A DNA stretch of 64,000 nt from Liolophura sinensis (GCF_032854445.1 NC_088306.1:10652386-10716385); one strand, 5' to 3'. Counted from the first letter of the stretch, positions 1 through 12,821 are shown. The notes: generated by a model from the letters alone, not told the origin. Numbers and translations are program-made.

Positions 1-655
1 AAAATGGCTAATTTGATAAAGAAGATGTGTGCGTGGTGTTAGGCTACAGACGGGGACCTTTCCCTTGTTAATTGTTACGAGTGTCAACATGTGCACGTGT
101 ACGTTGCGAGGGGACAAAGGATGTCCAAACTCGGCTAATACTCGATGTTATGTCTTTTTTTCTGTCACGTAGACAAAATCGTAGTTTTCCACCAAGAAAG
201 GTGTCAATATGAGTGTCATGCTGTACAATAAGAAAGAATCCGTCCCGCTTTGTATATACACACCGTTGCTAAGGTTACCCCATGTAGAAAATATGTTAGT
301 TAATTGGTTAACCTGGCATGTCGGCCGGTTGTTGATCAGACGGTTGGTCGTTCAGGTCGGTCGGTCTGTGCGTCGGCTGGTCAATATGTTCACCTGTTAT
401 CTTTTAACTCTAGCAACACTCTAGCCAAAGTGAAGGACTTGCTCATTTGTTCAATATGAACAAATTTCATTATGCCTTTGCATGTATTATTTGCATCTAT
501 GTGTAAATATTACAAAAGCTGTTCGGATTCTATACATATACGCATACACGTGACGAAAAACAAATTGCATCTCTGCGTCTATATAGGTGGGCACGTTACG
601 AGCAAAATGTGCATTATTCTCATTTAAACGTGTACAGTTAAATATTTATCTCTGC
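1..655. other. non-coding, no gene seen
   Basis: No convincing coding sequence. The only structure noticed is a cryptic simple-sequence stretch at about 320-382 where the short words GGTCGGT and CGGTTGGT recur imperfectly. The only open frame covering it is short and has no recognisable protein signature. Confidence 0.6.
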
Positions 656-668
656 AATTGCATTATTC

Positions 669-935
669 GGGGCCTCCGTTGCGCAGTTGGTTAGCGCGCT
701 CGCGCAGCCTAATGACCCACGAGTCTCTCACCAATGCGGTCGCTTTGAGCTCAAGTCCAGTTCACGCTGGCTTCCTCTCCGGCCATACGTTGGAAGGTTT
801 ACCAGCAACGTGCGGATGGTCGTGGGTTTCCCCAGGCTGTGCCCGGTTTCCACCTACCATAATGCTGGCCGCCGTCGTATAAATGAAATATTCTTGAGCA
901 CGGCGTAAAACACCAATCAAATAAGTAAATAAATG
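669..935 (+). mobile_element. full-length tRNA-derived V-type SINE with perfect target-site duplication
   Basis: The element runs from GGGGCCTCCG to an AAATAAGTAAATAAATG tail. The head resembles a tRNA gene: an A-box-like stretch around TTGGTTAGCGCGC (about 686-698) and a B-box-like stretch TGAGCTCAAGTCCAG (about 746-760). A conserved middle block (GGCCATACGTTGG onward) and a tail block (TGAAATATTCTTGAGCACGG, then GTAAAACACCAATCAAATAA) follow. The 13 bases AATTGCATTATTC occur exactly at 656-668 and again at 936-948, flanking the element as a target-site duplication. It has no coding capacity, so it would depend on a LINE reverse transcriptase for movement. The order of blocks matches the V-SINE type of molluscs; the family name RUDI is from memory. 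Confidence 0.9.
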
Positions 936-2951
936 AATTGCATTATTCAATGCAGTATCTTCGTGAAAGGGTTTGAACTACAGCATTGCACATAACCTGA
1001 ATTAACGTCTGAGTGGAGAGATGCTCTATATGAAGTGATACCCCTAATATAACAATGTAGACTATATATTTGCAGCTTCATGATTCAACCCAGCGTTTAT
1101 ATGTTTTTATTAAATATTTTTACGTAGTGTGTTTTTTTTTCTTCAGAGGAATAGAGAGAGATATTTATAGTGTGAACACCGGCTAAGATAGCTCGCTTGT
1201 GTTATCAAAACACCACAACCTGCTATGCGGTCTTTGAGATTTATCAGGGCTGACATCCCGAAAGTGTCTATACTGACGGAAAACTGATTAGGCGATGTAT
1301 CTTGTACTCTAATGAATTATCGGCTAAAAGCAAGCGGACGAACTCAGTTGACACAAAGACATCTGTTGTATTGTACGTCAACTGTTAAAATTAATTTTGA
1401 TAGATTGATATCGACGCGTGTGGTTTTAAGATGGAAATCGTCGCTGATATGACGAGTTTTCGCGCGCGAAAGGAGATGTCATAAAAGAAAAATGTCAGCG
1501 ATAACCGCTGAGTTAGACGGTAACATCCCCTAGGCACTTCCGGTTGTCAAATTCCTGTAGATAGCGAAATAAGTTTAACAGCAGCTTGCCACATGACGTA
1601 AAGTGTTTTGCAATTTAGATTCTTCTAGTCGATATGTAATAAACCTTTTTTCTTGTAAAGTTAGGTCATGTGATGCTTAGTATAATTACAGTGCTGACTA
1701 GAGCTATTCATGATCGTTATTCTAAGAAACTTTTTCAAGTTTCGAGTTGTTTATGGGTGTATTTTGTAAACATTTGACTGAAGTATCACACTGTGATACA
1801 ATTTCTTGTTGTTGTGAGCTTCGACAGTTATTCAGCAATTCTGCAGACTCGTTACACTTGTCCTAAACGGCACAGCGAACAATGACAGTCAAAACTTTGG
1901 TTTTATGACTCGAGATTTAGAATTAACGGTCTCTCTGCTCTAAGAAAATTAAAACCGGGTCAGAGCTTTGGACAGAAGTACCATTTCTCAGCGGTGTGAC
2001 TTTAATGGCCAGTTGTTGTTATTTTTCAATTTAATGGTTCGAGCTGGGTCCGTAAACCGTGCCGTGTTTAATAACCAGCAAGCAAATGAGCATTGGAATG
2101 GCGCTGTTTTGTGGACAGGTGAGGAATTCCTTCGGCCTTTCTTTTATCTACCGCTGTCGTTATTTCTTTTCTAAATGGAGTGCCATCTCTTACAAATTAC
2201 TGTGATAAAATCAGTCAAGCGTGAGTCGCGTCAATCATTTTCCATCCCTCGTCCCGATCCGGTAAATAGATCGTCCTCCACCCGACACTGAATTATAGGA
2301 ACTTAATGTCTAAATGATGTTATTTTAAGAGATAGAAAGTCTGCCTTTTAGGAGCCTAATTTGCATACGCCTACAAGTCGTGTCATGCACTTCCGGTTGC
2401 GTGGACATTCTGAAAGGCAGAATATGTCACGCGTTGAAAATCGCCTGTGAAACCAGTGTTTTTGTCGTGGTTATGTAGATGTCTTATTTCTACTCAAAGA
2501 AATACCAAGCGAATCATACCAACCGCCTACGGATGTTTTATACTGTTGAGAAAAAACCCCAACTTTTTATGTACATGAATACCTTGCAATTAAAGACAAT
2601 AAAGATTAACAGTAGTATTTATAGGTGTCTTCACAAACAGTACAGCTTAAAATGATTTAATTTGTAGGTTTTAAATATTTTTAAAATTCTAAATCTCAGC
2701 TTTTGCATATTCTGGGGCTTATTTTGGTCATGCATCAAAAGACCCCAGTATTTAACTTATTATATTGGAAGAGTAATATGTATCATTTATTAATGATAAA
2801 CGTTCACGGCCATGATATAATGTCGAGGAAATAATTACTTTCTACTTGTGCTCATCTGTAAGCTTTTCCCTTCAGTGCTCTTTACAGATGACGACACATT
2901 CAAAGTTAAGCTGGAAATACAACGTTCATAATATTCAGGTATTGGATCCTG

Positions 2952-2969
2952 CCCCCCCCCCCCCCCCCC
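2952..2969. repeat. poly-C homopolymer of 18
   Basis: Eighteen consecutive C bases following GATCCTG. Such tracts are hard to sequence, so the exact length is doubtful. Confidence 0.9.
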
Positions 2970-3127
2970 GAGTAAAGTGATCAGCAAATTGACTGGCTTG
3001 AGAAGAAGTTACCTGTTATGAAAAATAGCAGGTATCTTCTATAGCTGGTTATGTCATGGCCACGGCGGAAAAGGGTTATAGTGGCTACACTGGGGACGGG
3101 TGAATGAGAGAATAGCTATGTGAGGTA

Positions 3128-3154
3128 GGGGTGGGGATGGGAAAAGGGTGGGGG
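3128..3154 (+). other. G-quadruplex-capable tract
   Basis: Five runs of three to five G on the plus strand are separated by loops of one to four bases (T, AT, AAAA, T). This satisfies the usual G3+N1-7 pattern. Folding is a prediction from the pattern only. Confidence 0.6.
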
Positions 3155-5156
3155 CTAATTGTAATTGTTTTTCAGATAAGACTCCGGCGGGAAGTGGAAC
3201 TTCCCTTGTGTCAACGCCCAAGTCCCGGCAAATCGCCGTGGATACAGCTTTACATTTTCTACCTTATTGATCAGGTATGACGATAATATCGCAGGTATCG
3301 ATTTCTGGAGAGGGTCGCTTTTAGAGGTGAATGCGCACCGAGTTGGAAGTAGAGACCACTAGGAACAATAGTGTTCAGGTATTAAAAGACCGTTGAAGTG
3401 CCGAAGGAAGTCTCGTCCCTTTCCCACCACTACCTCCACTTGAACATTGGTCTGGAATAATATTTGCTCATGCATTCACTTCTACCTGCAGCTTATGGCT
3501 TTACTTGTCTGCAGTTACCGAAGCTGCATCCGCAACCAGCGGTTTCCTCTTTAACTTTTCTGGAGAGAGACGGAGGCTAACACAATAGTATTGTGCTGCA
3601 TTTTTTTCATGAAACAGTTATTCTTCAACATAGTTTCCATGTGTTTTTAACTAAAACATCTTGGATAAAAATAGTTTGACCCAGCCCTAATATTGTTCCC
3701 GGTGGTTGAGTTAATAAATATCTTTTATATTTCACATCATACATGTCGTGTATAGAATTGCAGGCTTTTATTATTTTCAACTGCAAAAACTCTGACTATA
3801 GCAGATTTTTTTTCTTTTTCTCGACAGTAATACTGCATCTGCAAATTTGATTCAAGTTTCACTTTCATTTCATCCAGAAATAATTGCATATCTTTTAGAT
3901 TTAGTTCTTCGATACCTTTTTTTTTGTCTTTTTTGGGGTTTTGCACACACGTTTCGTCTATATAAGCTGGGATAATTACGGGTAATTACCCCAGCCATAC
4001 TGCTATCAATGCTCCATAATCGCTAATATGACTTGGCTGGCGACGTCCTACTTCCCCAGTATCGGCACCTTGATGTGGCAGGCAACCCTCTCCCCCTCCC
4101 CCTTACCGTACCTTCGACGGGATTCTCTCCAAAGCACGTCTTTGTTTTACCTTTGCGTTCGGTAGAAATCCATCGATGACAAGCCGATCTCACGGTCAGT
4201 AAGCAGATTCAAAAGTTAGCCCATTCTTGCACAGTTCATTGATAATTCCTCCCCCAGCAGCGATGGACACTTGATTACCTCTTCGTCTCGGACACAATCA
4301 ATTCGTCTTGCACTTGAAATCGCTTCCACTTGCCATCATTGTGCTTTGAAATGTAACATGTCCCCTTGACTTTGTTCTAACCGCCATACAGTAAAGCTAC
4401 TACATGAAGGCAGCTCTCCGAGACAACGAGGTGCTCACCAAAATTGAGACGAAGCTAGGCAAAGAAAGGTTTAATTTTACAACGAGAAACTCCTTCGTTT
4501 ATTGACTTACCTGGAATTGCTTTGTTTCACAAGAAGTTGTTACCAAAACTTAATCGTTGGAAGCAGCAAAATTGTGTTCTTTCTAATGAGTCCTATGAAT
4601 TGCATCCATTCTCACGTAAACAAAAGTTACACTGTCTTTCCATAGTAAACTCAGACTAGAACAACATAGAAACATCTAACAATTAGGCGACATGACTTAT
4701 TAAGACTTAAGAAAACGGTGAACATGCACAAAATAATTGATGAGCAACATACATAATTTGACATCATCTATGTGTGTTTCACAAAAGAAGCTATGAGGTA
4801 CTTCAAATGTCAAACTTTGTTGTTTTCTCACACCTGGAAGTGATCGAAATTCTTACCAAACTGTAAATCTGCAAATGCCTGCAAGGTGTGATTTGATTAT
4901 GTAACCTCTTGAAAGATTTAAGGAATTCATACACCAGTCGTGCATCAGTCATTGCGGTAAGTTTTCAGGTGTGCCAAAGTACCTGTCACAAATCTCGCTG
5001 GAGGGTCTCGCGTGGGTAGACCAGACAAATCAGAATGACTGGATTGTCTCCAAAATACTTATCCCATACTTCAACCATCGAAAAATCCAGACCCCTCCGT
5101 GTCAAGCTATTTTGAATGTCTCCCTCCCCAGTGGCGAAATGCTCTCAGAAATACCC

Positions 5157-5188
5157 GATTACGTCACGACAGTCGTGATGACGTAATC
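5157..5188. promoter_or_regulatory. dyad carrying two ATF/CREB-like sites
   Basis: GATTACGTCA at 5157-5166 is the exact reverse complement of TGACGTAATC at 5179-5188. The spacer contains a second small dyad, CGAC-A-GTCG (5167-5175). Each arm holds a TGACGTAA element, a half-CRE/ATF-type bZIP site. The symmetry is seen directly; use as a bZIP binding site is an inference. Confidence 0.45.
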
Positions 5189-5780
5189 TAACCCTGGGTG
5201 CGCTGTTTCTGTACTATTGTCACCGTTCTGAGAAATGGCCCTCGAACTGTTATTAAGTGGCCGGGATCCGCCTTTGTGCGATCACCTTTGATTAGTGTCA
5301 TTGGTGTCGAATAAGGACCATTGTTCCGCCAACCCCAGAAGGGATTTTCGCGCACCTTTCTAGTCCACTGTCCATGGGTACATTGCGATACATCACGGTA
5401 TCACCTCGTATCAACTCTCGAATCAATTATGTGTAGTCTGAAGAAGATGCAGGTGCATCGTTTTGAAGAAACCTGCGCACTGTGATGAATATAATTTGCA
5501 TAATATGTTATCGTCTGAGCAGAATAGTTGACACCGTGTTTTGCAATCGCTGTGCTCTGAGGTGAAGGACATGTGGTTGGATAAAGTATTTTGTAATCGC
5601 GTGTGTGCAGGTCGAAAATTGTTAACTTCTTGCAAACCTTGTTACGTAAACCTCGCTATGAAGGTGTATTTCATTTATCGGTATTCTTTACACGTTGTGC
5701 TTTAACATGAATACTTTATGACATTCAGAAACCGCCCAATAGTAATCCCAATAACTTTGCACATAACTCTGCAGACGTTG

Positions 5781-5980
5781 CATTGAATCCAACGTCGTTG
5801 CATTGAATCCAACGTCATTGCATTGAATCCAACGTCGGCGCATTGGATCCAACGTCGGCGCATTGGGTCCAACGTCGGCGCATTGGGTCCAACGTCGGCG
5901 CATTGGGTCCAACGTCGGCGCATTGGATCCAACGTCGGCGCATTGGATCTTACGTCGGTGCATTGGATCCTACGTCAGTG
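5781..5980. repeat. 20-bp minisatellite, 10 uninterrupted units
   Basis: Ten head-to-tail units of exactly 20 bp with consensus CATTGGATCCAACGTCGGCG. The central units (5861-5920) read CATTGGGTCC. The outer units diverge: ...GTTG and ...ATTG endings on the left, TACGTC variants on the right. Because 20 is not a multiple of three, every frame gives a 20-residue repeat per 60 bp, which produces several spurious open frames on both strands. There is no spacer diversity, so it is not a CRISPR array. Confidence 0.95.
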
Positions 5981-6159
5981 CATTACTGACGCTGAAGGTT
6001 CTGTACATAAGTGTCCACTTGTCCATATTAAACACATCATCTGTGCATTTATTTATAACTGACCCAAAAGGTGTGCTCACGTTTCCTTCTTATGGTTTAC
6101 GGAAAAATGTATATAACATTTATTAACAATATTGTGGTAGTATTTTCATTCTTGTAAGT

Positions 6160-6430
6160 TTGGGGCCTCCATGGCTCAGATGGTTAGCGCGCTAGTGCAG
6201 CATAATGACCCAGGAGTCTGTCACCAATGCGGTTACTGTGAGTTCAAGTCCAGTTCATGCTGTCTTCCTCTCCGTACGTGGGAAGGTGCGGATTATTGTG
6301 GGTTTCCTTCGGTCTCCGCCTGGTTCCCTTGGGTCTCCGCCCGGTTTCCCCCCACCATAGTGCTGGCCTTTGTCGTATAAGTGAAATATTCTTGAGTATG
6401 GTGTAAAATACCAATCAAATAAATAACTAA
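6160..6430 (+). mobile_element. V-type SINE with perfect target-site duplication
   Basis: Same family as the copy at 669. It starts at about 6160-6162 with GGGGCCTCCATGGCTCAG. An A-box-like GGTTAGCGCGCTAG and a B-box-like GTGAGTTCAAGTCCAG are visible, and the tail is GTGAAATATTCTTGAGTATG followed by ACCAATCAAATAAATAA. The 12 bases ATTCTTGTAAGT are found at 6148-6159 and again at 6431-6442. The middle block is altered: GTCTCCGCCTGGTTCCCTTG is followed by a near-copy (GTCTCCGCCCGGTTTCCCCC), an internal duplication of about 20 bp near 6310-6350. Confidence 0.9.
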
Positions 6431-6442
6431 ATTCTTGTAAGT

Positions 6443-7374
6443 CTATAACTTAATGGAAATAACAAAAAATATAAATGCTATGTATAGCCGATGTTGGTAA
6501 AACGAGCCATATCATACACTAGTATCAAGCAATATCGAGAATAATCGAATTATTACGAACTTGATATATGCACTAAAATTCGTATTTTTCGAATCGACGA
6601 ATAAATATTTAGGAGCGCAGTATTTGCTTAAAGTGCTCAAGTGATTGAAATAAATTTATATTATATTTCTGCTTCAGTGGCCATTCCATGTATCTCACCG
6701 AAGGGCGTTTGAAATGGCTTAAGATAATTGACCATATATGGTGTTGTGGCAGTAAGCAGCACCCCCCCTCCATCTCGCGCGCAAAAGAGAAAGACGTCAA
6801 CTCTTAAGACTGGCGCTGGCAGATTTGTTAACCAGGGATCTTCGGACTAATCGATTGACTTCATGCACATGCTTGCTCTATGAATTGTAAATGCGATCGT
6901 TGGCACAGGCCTGGTGTAGATTAGCTGCGGTTAGGGATGGCGTGAATGGCTGTTTGGCACACAATTATGAATTTATGAACTGTGATACTTGTCTCTTGCT
7001 TACTTCCTACTCTGCATTTCACAAATTGTTACATTTTACAACATTAATTTACTGTGCTTATTTTCATTGATTTGATACCAACTGAGTAATATTGGCTTAT
7101 CTTTTAATCGTATGGTGCGAGGTATGGGTTCAAACCAGGAGTTGGGCTAGAAATTTGTAGATACCCCCGTTTGTTAGGCATTGGTGACAATACGCAGAGG
7201 TGCAATCTAAAACTCGTTAAAGATCACTTACATTTGATCAGTATGGTTTACTTATCACAAATTATTATTTCAAAAACTTCACCAATAACTTGTTATAGAT
7301 CGATGGTTTTGAGACTTCAGTTTCCCACATCCTCTCGGTATAGTGTAAATGGGTCAAATATATCAGTACACAAA
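6443..7374. other. AT-rich non-coding stretch
   Basis: No coding signal and no recognised repeat. A short stretch at about 7115-7140 (GGTATGGGTTCAAACCAGG) resembles a tRNA B-box, possibly the remains of an old SINE head. Confidence 0.5.
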
Positions 7375-7600
7375 TAATTAATTAATTAAATAAATAATGA
7401 TTTTATTGATGTTTAAAGCCGTCGTCACTATTGTTTCATTTTAAAATGCATGCAGGATAGTTTTATGAGCGGAATAAAACCAACGCCAACTGTAATGACA
7501 TAAAACCATAGCCAAACTAGCCAGAGGTGGATTCGAACGCGCGACCTGTATCTTCTCACGCATGTTATGCTGCTATATCTGCGTAGGGATATTCTTTCTT
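7375..7600 (-). mobile_element. decayed tRNA-derived SINE
   Basis: Read on the minus strand, a tRNA-like head is suggested by the reverse complement of GGTGGATTCGAACGCGCGAC (about 7525-7544). The other end reads GACGACGGCTTTAAACATCA followed by AAATCATTATTTATTTAATT, a degraded match to the family tail. No target-site duplication is visible. The assignment rests on eye alignment only. Confidence 0.4.
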
Positions 7601-10600
7601 CGTTAGACACGTTGTGTATAAACTTGAGACATTTGACGTATCATAGACCCTTACTGAGGTGTCTTGTGTCTACTGTTCATATATACATGAACACTAACTC
7701 TTACTTATTAACTATGCTACTGAGCTATTGATTTCTCACGAGAAAGAGAAGTTTTACAAAACACTCTTCTTCTTTTACAACTCTGGCAATTGCATGGTTG
7801 TTTAAAGCATACGGAACACGTTATGATATTACGGATTAATAATTTCATTTCTCCTATACTATTAACATATGTAAGAGGTTAATTGAAAACCCCACCTTCA
7901 TCACTGCGGTTCAGACATAATCTAGGGGAACCGGTCCGACATTCGTGTACCACTCATTGACCATGAAAAGGCGTTCCATTTCGATCATTGCAATATCCAT
8001 TTTCCATATCTAAAATACCAGTTCCCGAAACAAAGTAATAAATAGTTGTATAAATTGTAAATAAAGCTGGTAACATGTAATGGAGAAGCAGTCAACTGTG
8101 ACGTAAGAGTGACCTATCCAAACCTAATTTCAAACCAACACTAACTTTTGACGTTCTGAAAATATCACTGAGTGAAACTGTTATGAAATTTTCTTTGGTT
8201 GACTTTTTTTTGATGTTCTGTCCCGATGACGTCTCCTTGTAGAACGCCAATCCAGACTAAACAGACAGATCTAAGATGCTGCCTCACTGGAGCGCCATGC
8301 CGAAGACATCAGGCTTCATGTCCCATCCCGCATGTCACATTACGCTGATTTTGGTGTTACCAGTGTGTTGTTTCACTCTTTTAGAGGAAGAAAGGAAAGC
8401 AGTGCTAATAATAACGTCTTAGGGTGGAGCAAAACTAAATAATTCTACTAAACTAGACACCCCCACCCCCCACAAATTCTGTACAAGGCCCCCTGATTAC
8501 CACAATAGGAGTCTGGTCACAGTCATAGATTAACATCACTTTTTGAAAAACATATACACACAAGTCTGGATTCCCAGATGCGGTCAGGTGCGTCAATTCC
8601 GGGTGGGGTTTAATTTGAAAATCTGCTCTGCATCTCCGGAAATAGCCAACAGGATAGGCAAATATTCCCCATATCGGTGTAAATTAAGCTGTCTGTTTAT
8701 AGTCTTCATTTGGGAGAACAATGGGTGTTAAAAATAGCAGGTTATCGAGAACTTAGAAGAAGTACCGGGAAATGACATCTGGATAACTTATACATTGAGT
8801 GCAGAGTGTAGATTATCCCGTCTACCATCAGCATATGGCAGGTGATGAGGCTAAAAAAAAAAAAATAAAACGAAAAATATTACTGCCAGAGTTTGAGAAA
8901 TCTGAGAATAGGTAGACTTATCATGTCAGCCCGGGATGAGTAGGTAATTAGAGAGAGGGGTTAATTAAGGTGCTGTCTGTGTTCATGGCCGTGAAATAAG
9001 CACCCAGTCCTGAATCCGCAGATGGGCTACCAATGGTGTACCCCGAGGGGTAACACATCACCATTCACGGACTCATTTTTCTCTACCACAACAGCTTACT
9101 TAGGGCATCTCGGAGAGCCAATTAGTAAAGTTTCGTGCGTTACTTTTGTTGCTAATCTTTACTCCAACATACCTGTAATTAACGTCATGTAGTTTGCATA
9201 CAGGTGGAAGGCAGGAGGCATCCCATCATCTCATGTTAGCGCCCATTTCGGGTTGAAATTGGTGACACACTATCTGTAAATCCCGAACAACTGATTGCAG
9301 TTAAGATCTCTAAAGCGATTACTTCATACCCGGGGGCAGTTCTCCTTAGACATATGGTATCCTCCTTGCCCCACCTTCATCCACAACCTCACCCCAGGGC
9401 TCTTTAGCGGACAGCATATGGCACACACGTAATCACTATGTGACCAAATCACTGTGATCTATGTGTACGGATACTCCACTACTATATGAAACCTCATGAA
9501 GTCAGATTACTGTTCAGGGGGTTTATTGCTTACATCTGACTTCAGACTTGTTGTATTGATGTATTACTTAAGGCGAAAAGAAAAAAAAAATCGTCTCGTA
9601 CAATTTTCTTTGAAGACGATAACCGAATGCATCTCGCATCTAGTCCAGTTGAAGCTATTCCCTCTTTAATGGAACTACGTAATCTTTTATTGACGGTCGC
9701 ACGGCTCTTGTGGGAAACTACACCAATAAAACAACAAAAATGTACTGAACACCTTTGGTGCAACTCTATCTCACACGAAACATTTCAGTCAAGAGAAACA
9801 CTCTAACCTTATTTATGTTTTCTGTTGAAAACAGGTACATTCAAACAAAGCCGTTGAAATGCCGTGAGTAAAACCAATGAAATCAAAGATTATTAATCCT
9901 GTTTGCAAGTACATGCCTTAAGCCATGGATGACTGAATGGTTGTGGCGTATTATTAATTCCCATTAGTCCATCGTGGACAGACACACGTACAGAAAAGCC
10001 CTTTGTTGCTGGTGGAAACCTAGCTAAGGTGTAAACGGATACTCCTTCCGATTTGTACAAGTCAGATTCTGTGCCGTCTCCAGTTTCCTTTTCTCCTTCA
10101 CTTTTTGGCGACTTTTAATGCAGGGGGAAATCGGACGGCAAAACATCTGCCGTTTATTGGCCTGGATGTGGGATCGTATCCGCAATTAGCGCCATGAGGT
10201 TTTTGCGGATGCGTCCGCGGTGGACGGATAGTGCAGTTGGAGTTAAGGTATTAATGAGGGGCGTTGTTAGTCCGAGTTACAGCCCTTAAACCACATTGGT
10301 AGTGGCCAGAGAAAACCCGTTTCAACTCGGCAAGTTTATACAAATGTTTAACGAACCTTTTCTGGTTTCACTTTTAAAACTAAGCCACTCAAGTAGCGCC
10401 AGCCTCACTATTTGTTTTGAATAAATGGCCCAATCTGCAGTTACTCCCTATTACCGGTGCAAAGTTCATGAAGTAAAACTTTAAAGCGTGTTATTGCTCT
10501 TCCGAGCATTGATGATTTTAGGATAAAATGTCAAAGAATCTGTCAAAAGCTCAATCTTTGTATTGGAAATTTTCAAATACGAAATCCGCCAAAGTGAACG

Positions 10601-12821
10601 CCATTTCAAGGACTGAACATCATTGAAGCTAAATGGTAAACCTTGCACTGTTTTTGGCAAACAGGAACCCTGTACAGCCACCAGCGGGATATATACAAAT
10701 ACATCCTAGAAAGAAAAAACGTGTTGTGATAGGAATCTAGCCTCTAGCCACAGATATATAATGATGCGTGACTGCTTGACAATGTCCCTTATTGAAACTT
10801 TTGTTGTAACGGTTCTCGATAAAGCTAATCTTTTACGATTGCGTATTTTACATCTCACAAGCTTAATGCATCACCATTTATGAGATCTCCCGGGGATTTA
10901 AACAACAAGGTTCACAAGACGGGTAACTACTGAAAAAGGAAAGGGAGATTCTCATCCCCCTCCCCCACCCCCTTCCAAACTTTGTTTACCATTACTTCCC
11001 TGGATTAGTTGACGTTGAATTCTGGCAAATTGGCGATACGACAAATTGTTAAGCGATTCATAATTTATTTGCGTGCGGACTTGCTCCCAACACACCTGCG
11101 CTGCTGTTAATGAGCTAACGCAACTGGATCGGTGTGTGTTCCGATGGCGTCTCGGTCAGGTTTATTAGCCGTCCGTTTTCACGTTGTTGAGTTTGTAAGG
11201 ACACATCGCTCGGAGACGTGGGCTAATGAACTAGCTGTGCCACAGCAGGTGACCACCAAGAAGCTGGTTATTTTGGTTGGAAGGTAAAAGAAACTGCACC
11301 GGCTGGACCCTTCCTCCTCCGTAACCCCCTGCCGTTCCGGAGGAATGTCCAATTATACATCTCTCGCCCGATTGAGCCGGTCTCGACAGGAGACTGCAGC
11401 GCTGGTACCATGAGGATCGTCGACCCGAGGCCGACGTAGCGAAACCGCGCTGGGCAAAAACTCTCGCCGAGCCCTGTCATCTGCAGGAATTGTTCTCCGC
11501 TTTGGCCAATTTCGCCGACAAGGCGAAGAGACGACAGTTGCAGCATCGCTTAATCGGTTGCTGTGAAGCTGAGGCGTCGCTGTCTGGCACAGATGACAAA
11601 TTCTTACTCTTCCCAAGGCGAGCTATCATGTGAACGGAGTAATCAGCTAGCAGCAGTCAACAGCAAAATCTTTTGTTGTCAGACTGATTGGGATGCCATA
11701 TCTTGCAGTGTTCTGGCAGAACTATCCATAACCAGGCTACACTGTAACTTTAGATTATCTTCGTTAATAAAGAAAGAAAACGGCCTGAGGAATCCCATTG
11801 CATGTAGCCCATGCTGCCAAACATGTTTACGTGTATCGAATGTATGATCTATAGATGGTAACACATTCAGGCTGTGCACGAGCGTTTTTTTTTAGTAAAA
11901 CCATTCATGCACAGCGTGATTCACTCACGAACAAATCATGCTTTGATTCCTGGGGTGTGATATTGATAATGTTCTAACAGGAGAACCAGTTATGTTGCAT
12001 GATAATCTCTTCTCAAGCCAAATAGAATGAGGAAAAGAAAAACTATAAGTAGACTGATCAGAAACAGGTATTTATTGTGAAGACTAAACTCTATCATGTA
12101 TCAGTAATGACAACAATCAACAGACAGATTTTATAGATAAGTTTTTTGTTCTCTGACTGGCTCTTTGAAATGTGGTTTCACTAATGCTTAAGGGATCATG
12201 TTATTTTTTTTTCGATTCTAGCCCCGATTCGTTGAAAACATGTTATGCTGCCTTAAGTCAGGAAATTTGATAGGTGCAGTGCCAAGTGCTGACTCTTTCA
12301 CCCAGCCATAAACCAGGACGTCGCCATATAGGTTAAATAATTGAAATAACTACTTACTGACGTAAACTTGTAAACCTATTCTATATAACTCCAACAGGGC
12401 GCATGTGTTTGGACCACGAAAAAGTGATTCAGCACACACCTACGTTTAATAAACCTTTTCCCATCTTCATGTTCGACTGAGCAGATTTGACAAGTCTATA
12501 CGGGTTGTTGAGGTACGACAATGCAATAAAGTACAATATCTTACCGTAAATATGGGATCAAGAGAACTGGGGTAGATGACCCAGTAAACAGGTGACTGAG
12601 CACTCAGAAGACGGGAAAGAAATGTTGTGGGTTGTAGATAAGGAGTAAACCCCTCCGCAGGGGAGCTGTAGATGACACAAACAGGAGAAAACGGGATATC
12701 TTTTAAAGCAGTAGAACGTACAGAAGCAGAATACCCAGTTATACCATATATGCAGACAGAAGTGTGGCCTATCAGTCGCTCTTATGTAATATGTGTTGAT
12801 GTGATATTTTATTTTAATTAC
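7601..12821. other. non-coding stretch, no gene recognised
   Basis: About 5 kb without convincing coding sequence. It contains an A-rich run near 8853-8870. A less AT-rich segment at about 10,090-10,270 has several TAAT-type words and CG-rich words such as GCGGATGCGTCCGCGG, and could be regulatory. The block at 11,030-11,620 is described separately. Confidence 0.5.
11030..11620. other. CG-rich block with overlapping open frames, unassigned
   Basis: By eye this block is richer in C, G and CpG than its surroundings. Two overlapping minus-strand frames of about 90 codons (11,268-11,616) and a partly opposed plus-strand frame are open. None shows a protein family I recognise, and open frames on both strands are expected where stop codons are rare. 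The left part (11,030-11,180) has a CACCTG E-box and TTAATGAG and may be a regulatory element. A conserved exon cannot be excluded. Confidence 0.35.

Larger units (their letters stand above)
949..5156. other. non-coding stretch with simple-sequence tracts
   Basis: No open frame here looks like protein. The stretch carries an 18-C homopolymer, a G-rich tract (annotated separately) and two identical 13-mers GCACTTCCGGTTG at 1534-1546 and 2387-2399. Each of these contains an ETS-type ACTTCCGGT site. A perfect short palindrome with arms TATCACA and TGTGATA sits at about 1784-1798. Nothing indicates exons. Confidence 0.55.

Noticed and set aside
686-760. tRNA gene calls at SINE heads (also about 6,170, 49,330 and 28,620)
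   Set aside because: A- and B-box-like parts are present but the cloverleaf arms do not close, and the sequence continues into SINE bodies.
1534-2399. Paired 13-mers with ETS sites as a special element
   Set aside because: ACTTCCGG-type words occur at several other places in the window (about 17,551, 39,703 and 55,756), so the pair is not remarkable.
5688-6126. Repetitive open frames on both strands (NAPTLDPMRRRW-like)
   Set aside because: They are translations of the 20-bp minisatellite.
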